Below are positions 21,877 to 33,416 of a stretch of DNA of 64,000 nucleotides, piece after piece (within the stretch, counting starts at the first letter, position 1; every line of letters starts with the position of its first letter). Source of the stretch: Blattamonas nauphoetae. Taxonomy: Eukaryota > Preaxostyla > Oxymonadida. A program made the translations under genes and the position numbers. A model generated the notes under the pieces. That model did no database searches. It saw only the letters and a program-made list of their open reading frames with translations, and had not been told where the DNA came from. The stretch is taken from NCBI GenBank assembly GCA_033064195.1, contig JARBJD010000322.1, positions 1 to 64,000 on the forward strand, given 5' to 3'.

Positions 21877-24800
21877 ATGTTGACAAAGGATGGAAACTCA
21901 ACTCCAAAACAAAGTGGAACAAATGATACTTCTCAACAGATCTCCAAAAGTCACCTGAAATTGAAGAAATTGTTTCCAACGGACTTCAATTTCGAAGAAA
22001 CAATTGGATTTGGCTCATTCTCGTCAGTTTGCTTTTTGTGCTTCTTATTTTTCATTGACTCTCTTAATCACATCACTCTTTATTCTCATCTTGTCTAAGG
22101 TCTTCAAAGCAGTGAACAAGAAAACAGGAAAGCTCGTTGCAATCAAACAGATCTCCAAATCTCACATCATCAAGAACAAAATGGAGAAAACAGTGTACAC
22201 TGAGCGTGATGTTCTTCGTAAATATCCACATCCTCTCATCTTGCATTTTTATGGCAACTATCAGGACAATGAATCACTCTGTTTCATTTTTCTTTTTTAT
22301 TCATTCTTTGGGATGTATCCCTCCACCAGATTTTGTTCTCGAACTTTGCAAGACAGATATGTCGAAATATGTTTCACAGAAAGCACTTCATATTGAGGTG
22401 GCACGATTTTTCACCGCCGAACTTCTTCAAGCCTTGGAGCATCTACACACAAATGGGTGTGCTTTTATTTTCCGGTATTTTTTCCCAAACAGTGTTGTGC
22501 ACCGAGATTTGAAGCCAGAGAATATTTTCCTTGCTACAGACGGACATATTCGTGTCGCAGATTTTGGATCGGCTCTTATTCGGGGTTCTGAACAGGAAAG
22601 TCTGCTTTTAACTTGTTTTTGATCGCTTTCTTGTTAGAGGAGGAGATGGGAAACAAGAAGGGCAGAGAAATGGTTGGAACACCGCTGTATGTGTCTCCAG
22701 AAGTCATCAAGAATGAAATGGCAACAGAACAGTCTGTTTTTTTCGTGATCTTATTCTCCCCCTTTTCGTCTAGGTCTGATCTATGGGCATTTGGACTGAT
22801 TTTGTTTTATCTGATTGCTGGCCATCCACTCTTTTCTGGAGCAACACAATTTCTTCTGTTCAACCACATCCTAAAAGCAAACTACACAATCCCACCAGGT
22901 TTTGATGAAACAGCAGCTGATCTTGTTCGGAAATTGGTTGTTTTGAACCCATCAGATCGTCTAACAATCAATCAGATCAAGCAACATCCATTCTTCACCA
23001 CATCAACCATTCCCTGGGACACCATCCATCTCACAAATCCACCAATCCACACACAAACATCATCATCCAAACGTGTGGCCAATAATCGAATCCATATTAC
23101 TGAAAGCAACCATGAAACAGACTCCAAATCGAGTCGGAGCTTGGCACGAACACCTTCTCAGTTTTCACCTCGAAATTCTGAGCTGGACATTTCCAAGCCT
23201 CATCAGCAATCCCATAGTCGTCTTGACCATCTGAACAACCATTCCATTCGCCCAAATGTGGGTCCCCATTCAACAACCCACAATTTCGGGTCAATCTGGA
23301 AAGAAGAGCTCTCTCCACGAACCCAGACGAGTCCAGAGTTCTCAGCATCGGAAGACCATCTGCTCTCATCCATCACAGGTCGAGTTCTTCCAAAGAGCAA
23401 CTTCTTCCCACTTCCTCCGAAAGCACTCCAAATCATCAAAACATCCCAACCTCTGTCTGTCCCTGTGGCAGAGGAGACACGCAAGGCATCGCCTCCCACC
23501 CAGCGCCGATCTCCTCGGGTCACTCCAAGAAAGCTGTTCCGTCATCGGACCTCTCCGTCTGGTTCATTCGACGGAGATCGTTCTTTCGATGGAGGACATC
23601 CAACCGATGGAGGACGATCTGAAAACCCAGTTTCCGTTCCACCAGCATCCAGTTCAACGACGAGATGGAGGAAAACACTCGACGCGGGCGTTGTAAAGGC
23701 CATGCTGGAGACAATGAGGCCGCCTGATCCAGCCAAGAACACTCCGCTTCTCGCTACCACTCCGCCTTCGGAACCAGACTTTGGAATCCATGATTCTCCC
23801 GCACACTCACTGAAGCTTCTTCCATCAGCCGAGCAAATTCTGTTCTCTCGAGGGCGGAAGGACGTCTCTGACGATCCTCTCTTGCACATCGAGGGCGACG
23901 TGTGCTCAATCGAAGACGACTCCTTCGACACAACAAGATTGGACATCCACCACGCTGCTGAAGACGGCATGGCAGAAGGGAACTTGCTGTACGATGCATT
24001 CGTCAGCCAGAACCGGTTCTCTCCCATCCACTCAGCTGACTTTTCGTTGACCAGGTCGCTCTCATTTAGCAGGATGACTTACAACACAACTGAAACAACC
24101 AGAACAGCTGCAAGTGACGAAGATGAACTGCCGCTCTGGAAGGGGGTTTATAAGCTTGAGTCTGCGAGTGGGTCGGTGGTTCAACAACTCGGGACTTTGA
24201 GTGAGACAACCTCGACAGCAGGGAACACTTTTGAGGAGCTGATGAGCGAGACACCATCCACCACGGATTGCACTGCCACGGAGTTGATGAGCGAGAAAAG
24301 GACACCAAGTCCGTCACGCGAGTCTTCGATCGAAGAAGACGATGAAGACAGTGTGCTGATGAAGAAGGAGTGGGATAACGACGACGACGACGTCAGTGCC
24401 AACAGCTCATCCAACGACGGGAGTGTCTCCTCCTTCTTCTCGATCTCCTCGCTCTGTCCAGTTGACAAGGCCGATGCTCCGTCCAAACATCACACACGCA
24501 ACGCTGCCGAACGACGATTGTCTGTGCTCATGGATGTCTCCTGGAACGACCTCTACACGTCGCTTGCCTCGCTTCTGTCTCTGAACAGCTCCGCCACGTT
24601 GGAAGACCTGACAATCAACACCTCTTCTGACCATTCGGAGGATGAGAACGAGCACGACGAGACGACCGACGAGTGGCTGACACTTATGAGTTCCAACACC
24701 TCCACTCGACTTTTCGAGCAGACAACGTTGGCAGACACATCACCCCAAACCAGGATGATACCACCCTTCCTCATGTCTGTCTCCTCGTCTGTGCTCTCGC

Positions 24801-25312
24801 GGAGCATCACAAACACAAGAATGGAGAGTGCAGCTGTGAGCCACCCTCCAAACACACCACAACCACAAACAGCGGCGAGTTCTTCTCATCTGCCTGCTGG
24901 TCTTTTGGTCCAAGAATCTCCCTTCGACCCATCCTCCTTCCTCTTGTCCAACGAGCGCACGATCCGCACGTCGATTGTGTGGCTGTGGGCAAAGAAGCAG
25001 AAGAAGACCAGACACCTCATTCTGACCGACACTCCGCGACTCCTCTTCGTCAACCCGATGACACTGACTGTCACGGGGGAAGTGATCTGGGGGGCCAAAG
25101 TCTGGGCTGAGGCAATCGACGCAACACGATTTGCTATTCACACCAAACAACGCATTCTTCTCCTCGACGACATACTCAATCACGCCGCCACGGGCTGGGT
25201 CGAAGAAATCAATCGACAGACTGTTGCCTTCACACACAACTCGTTTTCGGGAGCCCACGAGAGGAACCCTTCTCATACACCAAACACTTCACAGTCAACC
25301 ATGATATCGTGA
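21877..25312 (+). CDS. PDPK1: PDK1-like protein kinase with C-terminal PH domain
   Basis: Six exons: 21877-22026, 22100-22280, 22330-22456, 22493-22599, 22638-22731 and 22774-25312, with introns of 73, 49, 36, 38 and 42 bp. They give about 1065 residues. The kinase domain fills residues 38 to about 300: IGFGSFSS glycine loop, AIK with Lys66, HRDLKPEN with Asp158, DFG at 176-178, GTPLYVSPE, and SDLWAFG. The last hundred residues form a PDK1-type PH domain (HLILTDTPRLLFVNP, GEVIWG, IHTKQRILLLDD). Between them lies a Ser/Thr-rich acidic linker of some 600 residues, far longer than in animal PDK1 (556 residues in total). The kinase phosphorylates activation loops of AGC kinases and is recruited by phosphoinositides. 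The last intron is 42 bp and in frame, so retention would insert residues into the kinase core without a stop. Confidence 0.9.
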
Positions 25313-25448
25313 TTTTTGCATTATGTTATGATATCTTTGCATACCTTTCATCTAATTTTAACGCTCTCTCACCATTCTTTGCGGTACTACCCTTGCTTCT
25401 TTGTTATTCTGTTGATATCATCAAATCTTCACTCGATTTGTCAAAATT

Positions 25449-26198
25449 ATGGTTTTGCCAATCCAACTCCAATTTACTGTTTTCATGGAATCAACACGGC
25501 TTCTTTCCATCAAAGTCATCAGTGACTTCAATTGCCCTTGGTGCGAAGTGGGACGGAATCGTCTTGATGCAGCTTTGTCAGAATTACCAGACACCGTCAC
25601 TATCAACATCAGGTGGATACCATACTTCTTGTATGATATGCCTGAGGCTGGATTGCCCTGGACAGAACACATGAAGAGACGTTGGGGTTTGGTTTTACAT
25701 TTATTTGATTGTCAGGGTCGTCGAACCCGTCGTGGTATTCGTCGATGGAAATGGAAGTTAAAAGCGAAGGGATCGACATCATGAACCATTCTCCACATAT
25801 GGCCAACACAACAGATGCACACAGGGTCTGTGAATTTGCCTTTGAGAAGTTGGGGTGGAAAAAACATGAACAACTACACACAAACCTAATCAAAGGTTAT
25901 TATTCCGAAAAAATGAACATTCAAGATCGAGAGGTACTGGTTAGGGAAAGTGCTAAGGTTGGATTAAACGAAGATGAAGTTCGTTCGTTTCTTAACGATG
26001 AAATCAATCGCCAACAATTTATTCGCGAGACGAAACTTAACCAAAAACATCTTGGCATTGGAGGGGTCCCTCATTTTGTGTTCAACGAGTTTGTTTTTTC
26101 ATCTTTTGAGATCGTCAATCTCCAGAACAGAGCAATTCCATGGTGCTGGATCTCCAAAGCAGCTGCTTCAGGTAATTACGAAAGCTTTAAGTTCGTGA
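25449..26198 (+). CDS. DsbA-family FrnE-like thioredoxin-fold oxidoreductase
   Basis: Exons 25449-25686, 25716-26088 and 26126-26198, with introns of only 29 and 37 bp, encode 227 residues. IKVISDFNCPWCEVGRNRL holds the CPWC redox motif. NTTDAHRVCEFA, KGYYSEKMNIQDREVL and IGGVPHFVFNE followed by HGAGSPKQLLQ match the FrnE group of DsbA-like proteins in order and spacing; the last intron is fixed by continuity between FVFNE and HGAG. Members carry out thiol-disulfide exchange or glutathione-linked isomerase-type reactions. No signal peptide is evident, suggesting a cytosolic role. An in-frame ATG at 25485 would give a start closer to the family's usual N-terminus and may be the real one. Confidence 0.85.
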
Positions 26199-26289
26199 TG
26201 ATACTTTTATTCCCGTTCTCCTTAAAATGCCAAGATCTTTTCTGTCGAACCCGTAATTTTATTCAAGTCTTACGAAGAGTAGTAGAGCA

Positions 26290-27666
26290 ATGATTGTTGA
26301 TTCTCCTGAACATATTCTCCAATACTCTGATCATCAAGACACTATACACGGTTTTATCTACAATTTCGTTCATTCTGACTCATTTTTATTTTTGTAGATT
26401 ATTTTAATGGTTCTGAGGTCCTCCTTGGTGAAGAACTTCGCAGATTGCATTATCAACAGCGCCATCTCGAAATTCTCCAGAAAAAAGAAGAACGTAGGAG
26501 ATTCACAGAAGAACAGGAATCCCAAGTATTCGACCTCTCATTTCTCACTCATGGACATCCTCCAGAAACTGCAAGAAGAACTACGCTTGAAGCAACAGCA
26601 AGAGATGGACAAACAGGCCAAAATTAATCGTATCCTTGATTTTGAACAATCGCAGAGACGCATGAAACGACTTCCACCGAACAGAAGCCATCTTAAAAAC
26701 TATTTCAAACATAAAGCTTCGATGTTTCGTCCAAACAATACCAATGATCAATCCAAGCCTCGTCCAGAACCAACTTCTCCATCAGATCTCACGAAACAAC
26801 CACAATCTTCGCCAGACGAACATTATTCAACTGACAACTTCACTCCCTCTTTCAGTGATGGACCTTCCCAACGAACAGCCACTCTTTCCACTTTTCAACA
26901 AACTAAACAACACCACAATCCTTTGTCTGATTCTCATGCCAGTCGAACATCTTACGTGACGCACGATGCCCTCTCGGACTATAAACGGACTATCTCAGCC
27001 AGTAACGCGGGGATGTTCACCCACAAAGGCCGAGATATCTCAGTCAACGACACACTACATCCAGCAAGTCTCATCTCAGCAGACAGTCTTATTTCTTCGA
27101 TCAACGGCATCTACAACATTGACCTTCCTTCATATCAACCGAAGTCTCCAAATCAAAAGCCTCCTCATTTCGTAGAAACATATTCTCCACCAACCATCCG
27201 CTCAACTCGAAGCGAGCAACTCCGCAAACAGCGGCTTGAACAATGGAGGCAGAAAGAAGAGGAGGAAAAACTCGCTTCTCAGCGCCGATTTGAGCGAGAT
27301 AGGAAGATATACGACCCCTCATATCTCCCACACCTCACAGAAGTCCCACCAACCTACGCTTCTTCGCCAGAAAGACTCAAAACTGAACAACGAAGACAGA
27401 GACTTCAACAAGAACAAGAAAAGAGGCTTTTGGGAGGGAGGGTCGAGTGGAATGCGGGAATAACGGGACCGGCAGAGACTTTTGATGAGACTTATCGGAA
27501 ACAGGATGATCGGGAGTATGACTGGGAAGATATGGGAGATGTTCTTGAAGAAGATTTTGTTGTGGATGCAGAGCCTGAAGGCGAGTCAGAATCTCCCCCG
27601 GTTTCTTCACGAGTGATGGATTCATCGCTCGCTCAGCAGATAGACGATGAATGTCTTGAACATTGA
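26290..27666 (+). CDS. Coiled-coil protein of unknown function
   Basis: Exons 26290-26350, 26398-26525 and 26566-27666 (introns 47 and 40 bp) join into 429 residues. The joins restore an uninterrupted coiled coil (LRRLHYQQRHLEILQKK, RRFTEEQESQ, then KLQEELRLKQQQEMDKQ), which supports both introns. A second charged helix lies near residues 275-300 (EQWRQKEEEEKLASQRRF) and a third further on. The tail is acidic (DWEDMGDVLEEDFV). The middle is Ser/Thr/Pro-rich. No family is recognised; cytoskeletal proteins often look like this. Translation from the ATG at 26407 in the other phase, without the introns, would destroy the coiled coil. Confidence 0.7.
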
Positions 27667-27839
27667 TATATTACCCTGCTGAGTATTTCATCATTTCGTT
27701 TCTTTCCCCTCTACCTACTACAGTCTCATAATTAAGTCATCAGTCGATTCATCATATTCGCTATGGGTAGGTTTACTGATCTCGACGATTTTTCGCATAA
27801 TCATTTTCATCTCTCTCCGTGTGAACTAACTTTTAATTT

Positions 27840-30800
27840 ATGAGCGGTACCTCTGATTATGGCTCACCGGAAAGACTGAATCAGACTCTCACACCAGCAT
27901 TTCAATCATTCGAACAAACTCTCACATCACAAATTGCTAACTACCTTCGAGAAACAGCTGACGAAATTAAACAGCAAAATGAAACCTATATTCAAAGATC
28001 TGTTGCAGAAATTGGAAAATCTTTGGAAGATCAGTTGGCGGAACTGAAGCAGCAACTTCCACTGCTAGCAAGCGACAATTCACCAAGAAAAAAATCAAAA
28101 CGCGACAAACATTCGAGGAAGCAACAAAAATCTCGTCCGTCTTCTCATTCAAAGCAAAAAGGCATCAAAAAATCATCATCTCCTCATTCCTCTCATTCTT
28201 CCATCAATTCTGCCGTTGGTGCGACTTCCAGAGTGTCATCGGTCTCTTCTGTTGACATTCATTCAAATAAACCACATACATTTCAAACTCATACACCACA
28301 ACCAACAAATTCTCGTTCTCACTCTTACTCTGCTCAAAAGCAGGCATCCATTTCTCATATTCCCCCTGAAAGCACGTATTCTCCGCGAGACCTCCCACAA
28401 GATCGTACTATTTATCCTGTTGCTATGTCGACACCTCTTTCTGTTCCCCACGAGGTCAACCATTCACAATTGAACATGACATCGACGCTGCAGAACCAAT
28501 CTGTCCTTGTACATACGTCAGTTCTCGACCATTTGGCGTTTACTCAACAATCAAATGCTCGATTGAACGATAAGATGAACGATATGGTCGTGACAATGTT
28601 GGAACAATCTCAAACGACAATCCTAAAACACAACCAGATTTTGATTAAATCTGAGCATAAAAGACAAGAAATGGAAGCAAGGAATGCTCGGGAAACTCAA
28701 AAACATATTATGGACCAATTTGAGCATTATCGACGGATGCTCCGAGATGATCAGGAATTCTCTCGAAAAAGGGTTCATGAACGGCAAGAAGACGAGAATA
28801 AACAAGCTATTCGACACGCTCAGCTCGAAATTGACATGAAAAGGGAAAGATTGGAGGCAGAAGAGCAGGAAAGGGAGCGAAGACATTTCGAAGAGATGCA
28901 ACGCCGTGCGGAACGCAAAGCCATTCGAGAGCAGGAAAAGGAAGACAAGCGGAGGAAGCAGGAATTGGAGTATCAAGAAAGAATTCGGATGCTCCAGAAC
29001 ACCCAAGACGATTTGGAAAGAACAAGAAAGACGATCGAAGAACGGATTCAAAAGGACAGAGAGGAAAGGGAGGAAGAATGGCAGCGACGGTTGGATGAAG
29101 AAGAGCGACGACGCATGGAACGAGAGGAAGAGCGGCGCAACGAGGAGACAGAACAAGACAGACTCCGCCAGGAAATGGAGGAGAAGGCACGACGACAGGA
29201 ACTCGAACAGAAGCGGAAAGAAGAAAACGAGAGGCTGCAGAAGGAAAGCGAAGAGCTCGAAGCTCTCCTCCTCAAAGCCCAGAAAACAGTCAAACAAGCT
29301 TTCACGCGCCCGGACCATAGCGAGACAAGCACGATCCGTTCGTCTGTCTCGTCTGTCCAGTCAACAGACACTCAACACAAACCACACGAGAGACGACACA
29401 AGAAGCACCACCGGCGAGAACGCGACTCCCTCAGCGATGATTCTGTCGACCACTCACTGGACGATCTCTCCTCGCCATCCGACTCTCTCCTTTCGTCCCT
29501 CTCTTCGACTTCACGCACGTCGCACTATCACAACACACACCAACCCCACCCAACGTACCCCCATCCTTCCGCTCCTGCCTACCGACGCAGCTACTCCCAG
29601 CCAAACGTGCTGTACGACAGAAACACTTTCGATCAAGCAGGTCTGGCCAACACACAGCCTTCAAATGCCCCCGGCGTCCCGATGTTCACCTCCACTGTCC
29701 CCCCACAGCCTCCCCCGGGAATGGTCCAGCCGCAATACTCTCAGACAATCCCACGACAGGCACCGAAAAGGACGAAACCTCGAGTCCCGACATCGGAGGA
29801 AGAGATGGTCAGAGGACTGCTCTTGCAGCATCTGGACGGATTGGTTGATTCAATTGTGGAGCAGCTTCTGGACTCGGAAATCAAGACATTCAAACGCGAT
29901 CGTTCCGGACAGAATATTCTGTCTCAATTGTTGAAGAAGAATTCGAAGAAAGACAAGAAAAAGAAGGACGAGAAGAAAAAGAAAAAGAAGGATGAAAAGA
30001 CAAAGGAAAGGAAGGACGAACAGAAACACAAACATTCATCCAAACATCACCCCGCAGACACACACACCGAACACCCTGAAAAGGAACACGTTCCAGACGT
30101 CTCAAAGAAAGTCATTCCAAAACCGGCCATGTCACTTGACACGACACTGACTGTCCTCGACGAGTCTTCCACTTTCTCCTCGCCCCAACGCTCCCAGCAA
30201 CAAGTGTCTCAGCAAGGAAGGAACGAACAAGACTGGATGTTCGAGTTGTCGGAACAACAAAAGAAAAACATTGCTAACAACAGGAAGCAATACCACAGTT
30301 GGAGAGAGGAGAAAGACAAGTCAACCAAATGCGATGAAAACACACCGCTTGCAATGAAAGTTATCAGCAACGATTTGATCGACGAGCTCATCCAGGAAGT
30401 ACTGACCGAGAAAAACATAATTCCACAAGAACCCAACACAGACACCTCAGAGAAGGAAGCGGAAAGTGAGGAGAGGGCGTCGGAAAAGGAAGGAGAAAGT
30501 GAGGAGAGGGCGTCGGAAAAGGACGAATCTGATGATTCTGAAAGCAAACATGATCGCACGCCTCCAGAAACAACACGAGACACTCCAGAAGACTCCGACG
30601 AGCATGAACCAGTCGAATCCGAACACACACCCGATCAAGATAACTCTGAAGAGACGAAGAAGAAAAAGAAGAAAAGCACAAAGAAAGTTAAATCAAAGAA
30701 AGGTTCCCCGAAAACATCAAACCAGAAAGAACAATCGAAACAGAACACAATCGGAAAGAAATCACCCCGAGACAAATCTCCAAAACGGGAAAAAACCGAA

Positions 30801-32252
30801 AAATCCGACAAAACTGAAAAATCCGATAAAACTGAAAAATCCGACAAAACCGACAAAACAGGACAGAAAGACAAAAGTGCGAAGAAGAAGGGGAGTCCTT
30901 CAAAAACCACGAAGACGGAGAAATCGACAAAGTCTGAAAAGAAACCACAATCTTCTCCGTCCTCTTCTCCCCGGAAGGAGAAAAAGAAAGAGAAGAAGAA
31001 GAAGAACAAGGACAAACCCAAGAAAGGAAAGAAAGGAGAATCTCCCGAACACAAAGCAGACGAAGAATCGCCCGTCTCTGATCGATCAACTTCAAAGGAA
31101 CTCCACGAATCCGACCTCGAAACAGATCACTCCAACACCCCACCTCACAAGACCGAGGACGGCCAGAAGCCCAGCAGCTACCCTCAAAGGGAGTCGTCAA
31201 ATTACGACCGAAGTCGGATGAGCGCGAAAAGCAATGGGCCACAGGACGATTCGGTTCGCTTGGAATCAGACGACGGTGAAGCAGACGACTTCGAGGAACA
31301 ATTTGCGCCGTCGGACGACGAGAAGGATCATCCGAAACAAAAAGACGAGGAGTCACAAGACAAAGAATCTGAGGACTTCTTTGAGTCGGAACATGAAACG
31401 GAAAATGGAGAGAAAGATGAAGAACCTGAAAATGTCGAAAGTGACAACGATCACGAAGAACCAGAGACTGAGAAGAAAGCCAGTGGTCAAGAACCAACCG
31501 CGGCAGATTACTCCGATTTTGAAGACGAGGACTTTGCGGATGAATCTGACGGGAAAGACACTGAGGGCAACAATCCCGACGATGTACCACATCAATCTGA
31601 AGACGACCAACCCGATGATGCACCACAGCAATCCGAGGACGAACTCGATGGACAGATTAACGGTGAAGACCAAGAATCAGAGGAAGCGGAAAGTGAAGAG
31701 GGAAAGGAGGTCGAGGAGGATGGTCCCGGGGAAGAGGATGAACACGAGACTGAAGACGAGAGAAGCCAATCACAGAGCGACACAGACAAGAACCAGGAAG
31801 AAGAAGAGGGCAACCCTGATTTTGAGGAAGAAGAAGCAGAAGGTCTGTCGGAGCAGGAAGATGAAGAAGAACTCGCCGAAGACGAGGACGAGAAGCAAAG
31901 TTCGGAGGAAGCAGACGACGCTCCCGAACAGCGATTTGTCTCAAGTCCGCCTGTGGATGACTTCAACGACTTCGATATGAATCCAGTGAACGACGACGAG
32001 ACTCGCCAGTCCTTGTCGTTCCAGTCAAGCGTCGTTCAGTCGCAAACCCGCTCTCTCATCCAGTCGATCGGTCGACAAAACAGCAGAGACGACACTGTTG
32101 GGGAGGAGGAGAGTCAAGAATTTGAGGACGAGTCGGACGATGGTGGACATTTCGAGAACAAGGACGATTTCTTTGATGAAGATATGGATGATGATAATAA
32201 CGCACTGCAGGGACAGAACGAGGATGATTCAGAGGAGGATGATGATTGGTAA
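27840..32252 (+). CDS. Large charged coiled-coil protein of unknown function
   Basis: Single 1470-codon frame starting MSGTSDYGSPERL. A short helical N-terminus (residues 20-75) precedes a Ser-rich basic stretch. A long continuous coiled coil of Glu/Arg/Gln-rich repeats covers roughly residues 270-490. Two short globular or amphipathic islands follow, EEEMVRGLLLQHLDGLVDSIVEQLL and SNDLIDELIQEVLTEKN. They are separated by Lys-rich tracts, including a KTEKSD-type five- to six-residue repeat near 980-1010. The last 350 residues are extremely acidic (Glu/Asp/Ser) and end DDDW. The two LxxHLxxLVDxI/LIDELIQEV islands look like short interaction helices as in some centrosomal proteins; this is a guess. 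The stop lies 123 bp from the converging RPB5 gene. Confidence 0.75.
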   Translation: MSGTSDYGSPERLNQTLTPAFQSFEQTLTSQIANYLRETADEIKQQNETYIQRSVAEIGKSLEDQLAELKQQLPLLASDNSPRKKSKRDKHSRKQQKSRPSSHSKQKGIKKSSSPHSSHSSINSAVGATSRVSSVSSVDIHSNKPHTFQTHTPQPTNSRSHSYSAQKQASISHIPPESTYSPRDLPQDRTIYPVAMSTPLSVPHEVNHSQLNMTSTLQNQSVLVHTSVLDHLAFTQQSNARLNDKMNDMVVTMLEQSQTTILKHNQILIKSEHKRQEMEARNARETQKHIMDQFEHYRRMLRDDQEFSRKRVHERQEDENKQAIRHAQLEIDMKRERLEAEEQERERRHFEEMQRRAERKAIREQEKEDKRRKQELEYQERIRMLQNTQDDLERTRKTIEERIQKDREEREEEWQRRLDEEERRRMEREEERRNEETEQDRLRQEMEEKARRQELEQKRKEENERLQKESEELEALLLKAQKTVKQAFTRPDHSETSTIRSSVSSVQSTDTQHKPHERRHKKHHRRERDSLSDDSVDHSLDDLSSPSDSLLSSLSSTSRTSHYHNTHQPHPTYPHPSAPAYRRSYSQPNVLYDRNTFDQAGLANTQPSNAPGVPMFTSTVPPQPPPGMVQPQYSQTIPRQAPKRTKPRVPTSEEEMVRGLLLQHLDGLVDSIVEQLLDSEIKTFKRDRSGQNILSQLLKKNSKKDKKKKDEKKKKKKDEKTKERKDEQKHKHSSKHHPADTHTEHPEKEHVPDVSKKVIPKPAMSLDTTLTVLDESSTFSSPQRSQQQVSQQGRNEQDWMFELSEQQKKNIANNRKQYHSWREEKDKSTKCDENTPLAMKVISNDLIDELIQEVLTEKNIIPQEPNTDTSEKEAESEERASEKEGESEERASEKDESDDSESKHDRTPPETTRDTPEDSDEHEPVESEHTPDQDNSEETKKKKKKSTKKVKSKKGSPKTSNQKEQSKQNTIGKKSPRDKSPKREKTEKSDKTEKSDKTEKSDKTDKTGQKDKSAKKKGSPSKTTKTEKSTKSEKKPQSSPSSSPRKEKKKEKKKKNKDKPKKGKKGESPEHKADEESPVSDRSTSKELHESDLETDHSNTPPHKTEDGQKPSSYPQRESSNYDRSRMSAKSNGPQDDSVRLESDDGEADDFEEQFAPSDDEKDHPKQKDEESQDKESEDFFESEHETENGEKDEEPENVESDNDHEEPETEKKASGQEPTAADYSDFEDEDFADESDGKDTEGNNPDDVPHQSEDDQPDDAPQQSEDELDGQINGEDQESEEAESEEGKEVEEDGPGEEDEHETEDERSQSQSDTDKNQEEEEGNPDFEEEEAEGLSEQEDEEELAEDEDEKQSSEEADDAPEQRFVSSPPVDDFNDFDMNPVNDDETRQSLSFQSSVVQSQTRSLIQSIGRQNSRDDTVGEEESQEFEDESDDGGHFENKDDFFDEDMDDDNNALQGQNEDDSEEDDDW

Positions 32253-32375
32253 GCATATTTCTTTTCTCTTTTCCATTGTTTGTCTTTTTTCTGTTCTTTC
32301 TTGTTTTCCACATCTCACACACTTTTTTTGGGAAAATAGCAAAATATCATCGATGGTGAAATGTTAAAATCGAAA

Positions 32376-33270
32376 TCAAAATACTAAACGATACGTTACA
32401 TATCGTCCAGCGGTTTCAGAAGGTCGAACAATTTTCACGACTTGTCCTCGCTTCAAACCAAAATATCTCGCAATTGGATCTTCTGGACTAATACGCGGAA
32501 GTTGATTTTCCTTAACTTTGCTACAAACAGAAAAAAAATTCTGTAAATAGAGAAATTCACACTATCTGTCAAGAAGAGCTTTTTTCTCTTCGTCTGAAAG
32601 AGGAAAATGAGGTGGAACGAGTGTCTGAGACAATATGAGTAACTTTACTTGAATAAAGTGCCATACATGACGAGTAACATTAATTAAGAGCTGGTTTTCC
32701 TGGAACCATTCAATCAGAAGTTTTGATTGAAGTTCAGCGATATACTACCAAACATGAGTGAATTACGGAGGGAAGAGAGAATATCATGAGATATAAGATG
32801 GATATGTCGATACGTTCTTGGCAAAAGACGTCATGGTTCCCTTGAGAACGAGGATGGAATGACGAACTTCCTGTTGAAGCATTCTCTCTTGGCAACTAAA
32901 GTTCGTGAGACATATGAAATGAATGAATGAAGTCTTCAGAAGATCAGTGTTTTCATACTGTCGAAGTGATTGTGCATTGACCTTTTCATCTTCAAGGAAG
33001 AAAACGAAGAGTTTATCTTGAGTCACCTTCCTAACTGCCAGAATCGTCAATGAATTACGACTGCAAAGGAATGATTTGAATGCAATTTAATCAGAATGAG
33101 ACGTGAAAATTGAAGGAAACACACTCTGGGATGTCAGAATACTCTTCCTTGAATTCGTCGAGGGTTTTCTCGAGAAAGATTGGGGAAACGTCATAACCAC
33201 GATCATTCAGCATTTCCCAGACAGTTTTCTGTACCCTATAGAGATGCTCCGCCGAATTCACGTCTGTCAT
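32376..33270 (-). CDS. RPB5: RNA polymerase subunit RPB5 (ABC27), six exons
   Basis: Exons on the minus strand: 33270-33125, 33060-32959, 32895-32814, 32744-32667, 32624-32563 and 32520-32376. Introns are 64, 63, 69, 42 and 42 bp. The product is 204 residues (human 210). It opens [20 protein letters not shown] and runs through [19 protein letters not shown] and [17 protein letters not shown] in the jaw domain. It ends in the highly conserved assembly domain [20 protein letters not shown], then [20 protein letters not shown]5 is shared by RNA polymerases I, II and III. Every junction has GT-AG ends, keeps the frame and restores the family alignment. Because exons are 62-146 bp, no long open frame marks this gene. 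It shares a 146-bp divergent upstream region with the FG nucleoporin. Confidence 0.93.
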
Positions 33271-33416
33271 TGAGGATGAAAAGATGATGGATCTGATCGA
33301 GAAAACAAGTCGTTTTCAGCGATTATGACAGAAATGGTCAACAAGTGCGTTTCAATGATATGAAAAATACAGAAAGAGTGAAGGTTATGTCAATTTGAGA
33401 TCACACAAAAAAAATT
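33271..33416. promoter_or_regulatory. Short divergent promoter region
   Basis: Only 146 bp separate the RPB5 start (minus) from the FG nucleoporin start (plus), so both promoters and 5' leaders must lie here or overlap the genes. A run of eight A's precedes the nucleoporin ATG. No TATA-like box can be singled out with confidence. Confidence 0.5.

Noticed and set aside
26407-26565. Start of the coiled-coil gene at the ATG at 26407
   Set aside because: The other phase with two short introns gives a continuous coiled coil and a better N-terminus.
28623-29318. Minus-strand frame rich in Phe/Leu resembling membrane helices
   Set aside because: Antisense of a Glu/Lys-rich coiled coil naturally reads as Phe/Leu; not a membrane protein.
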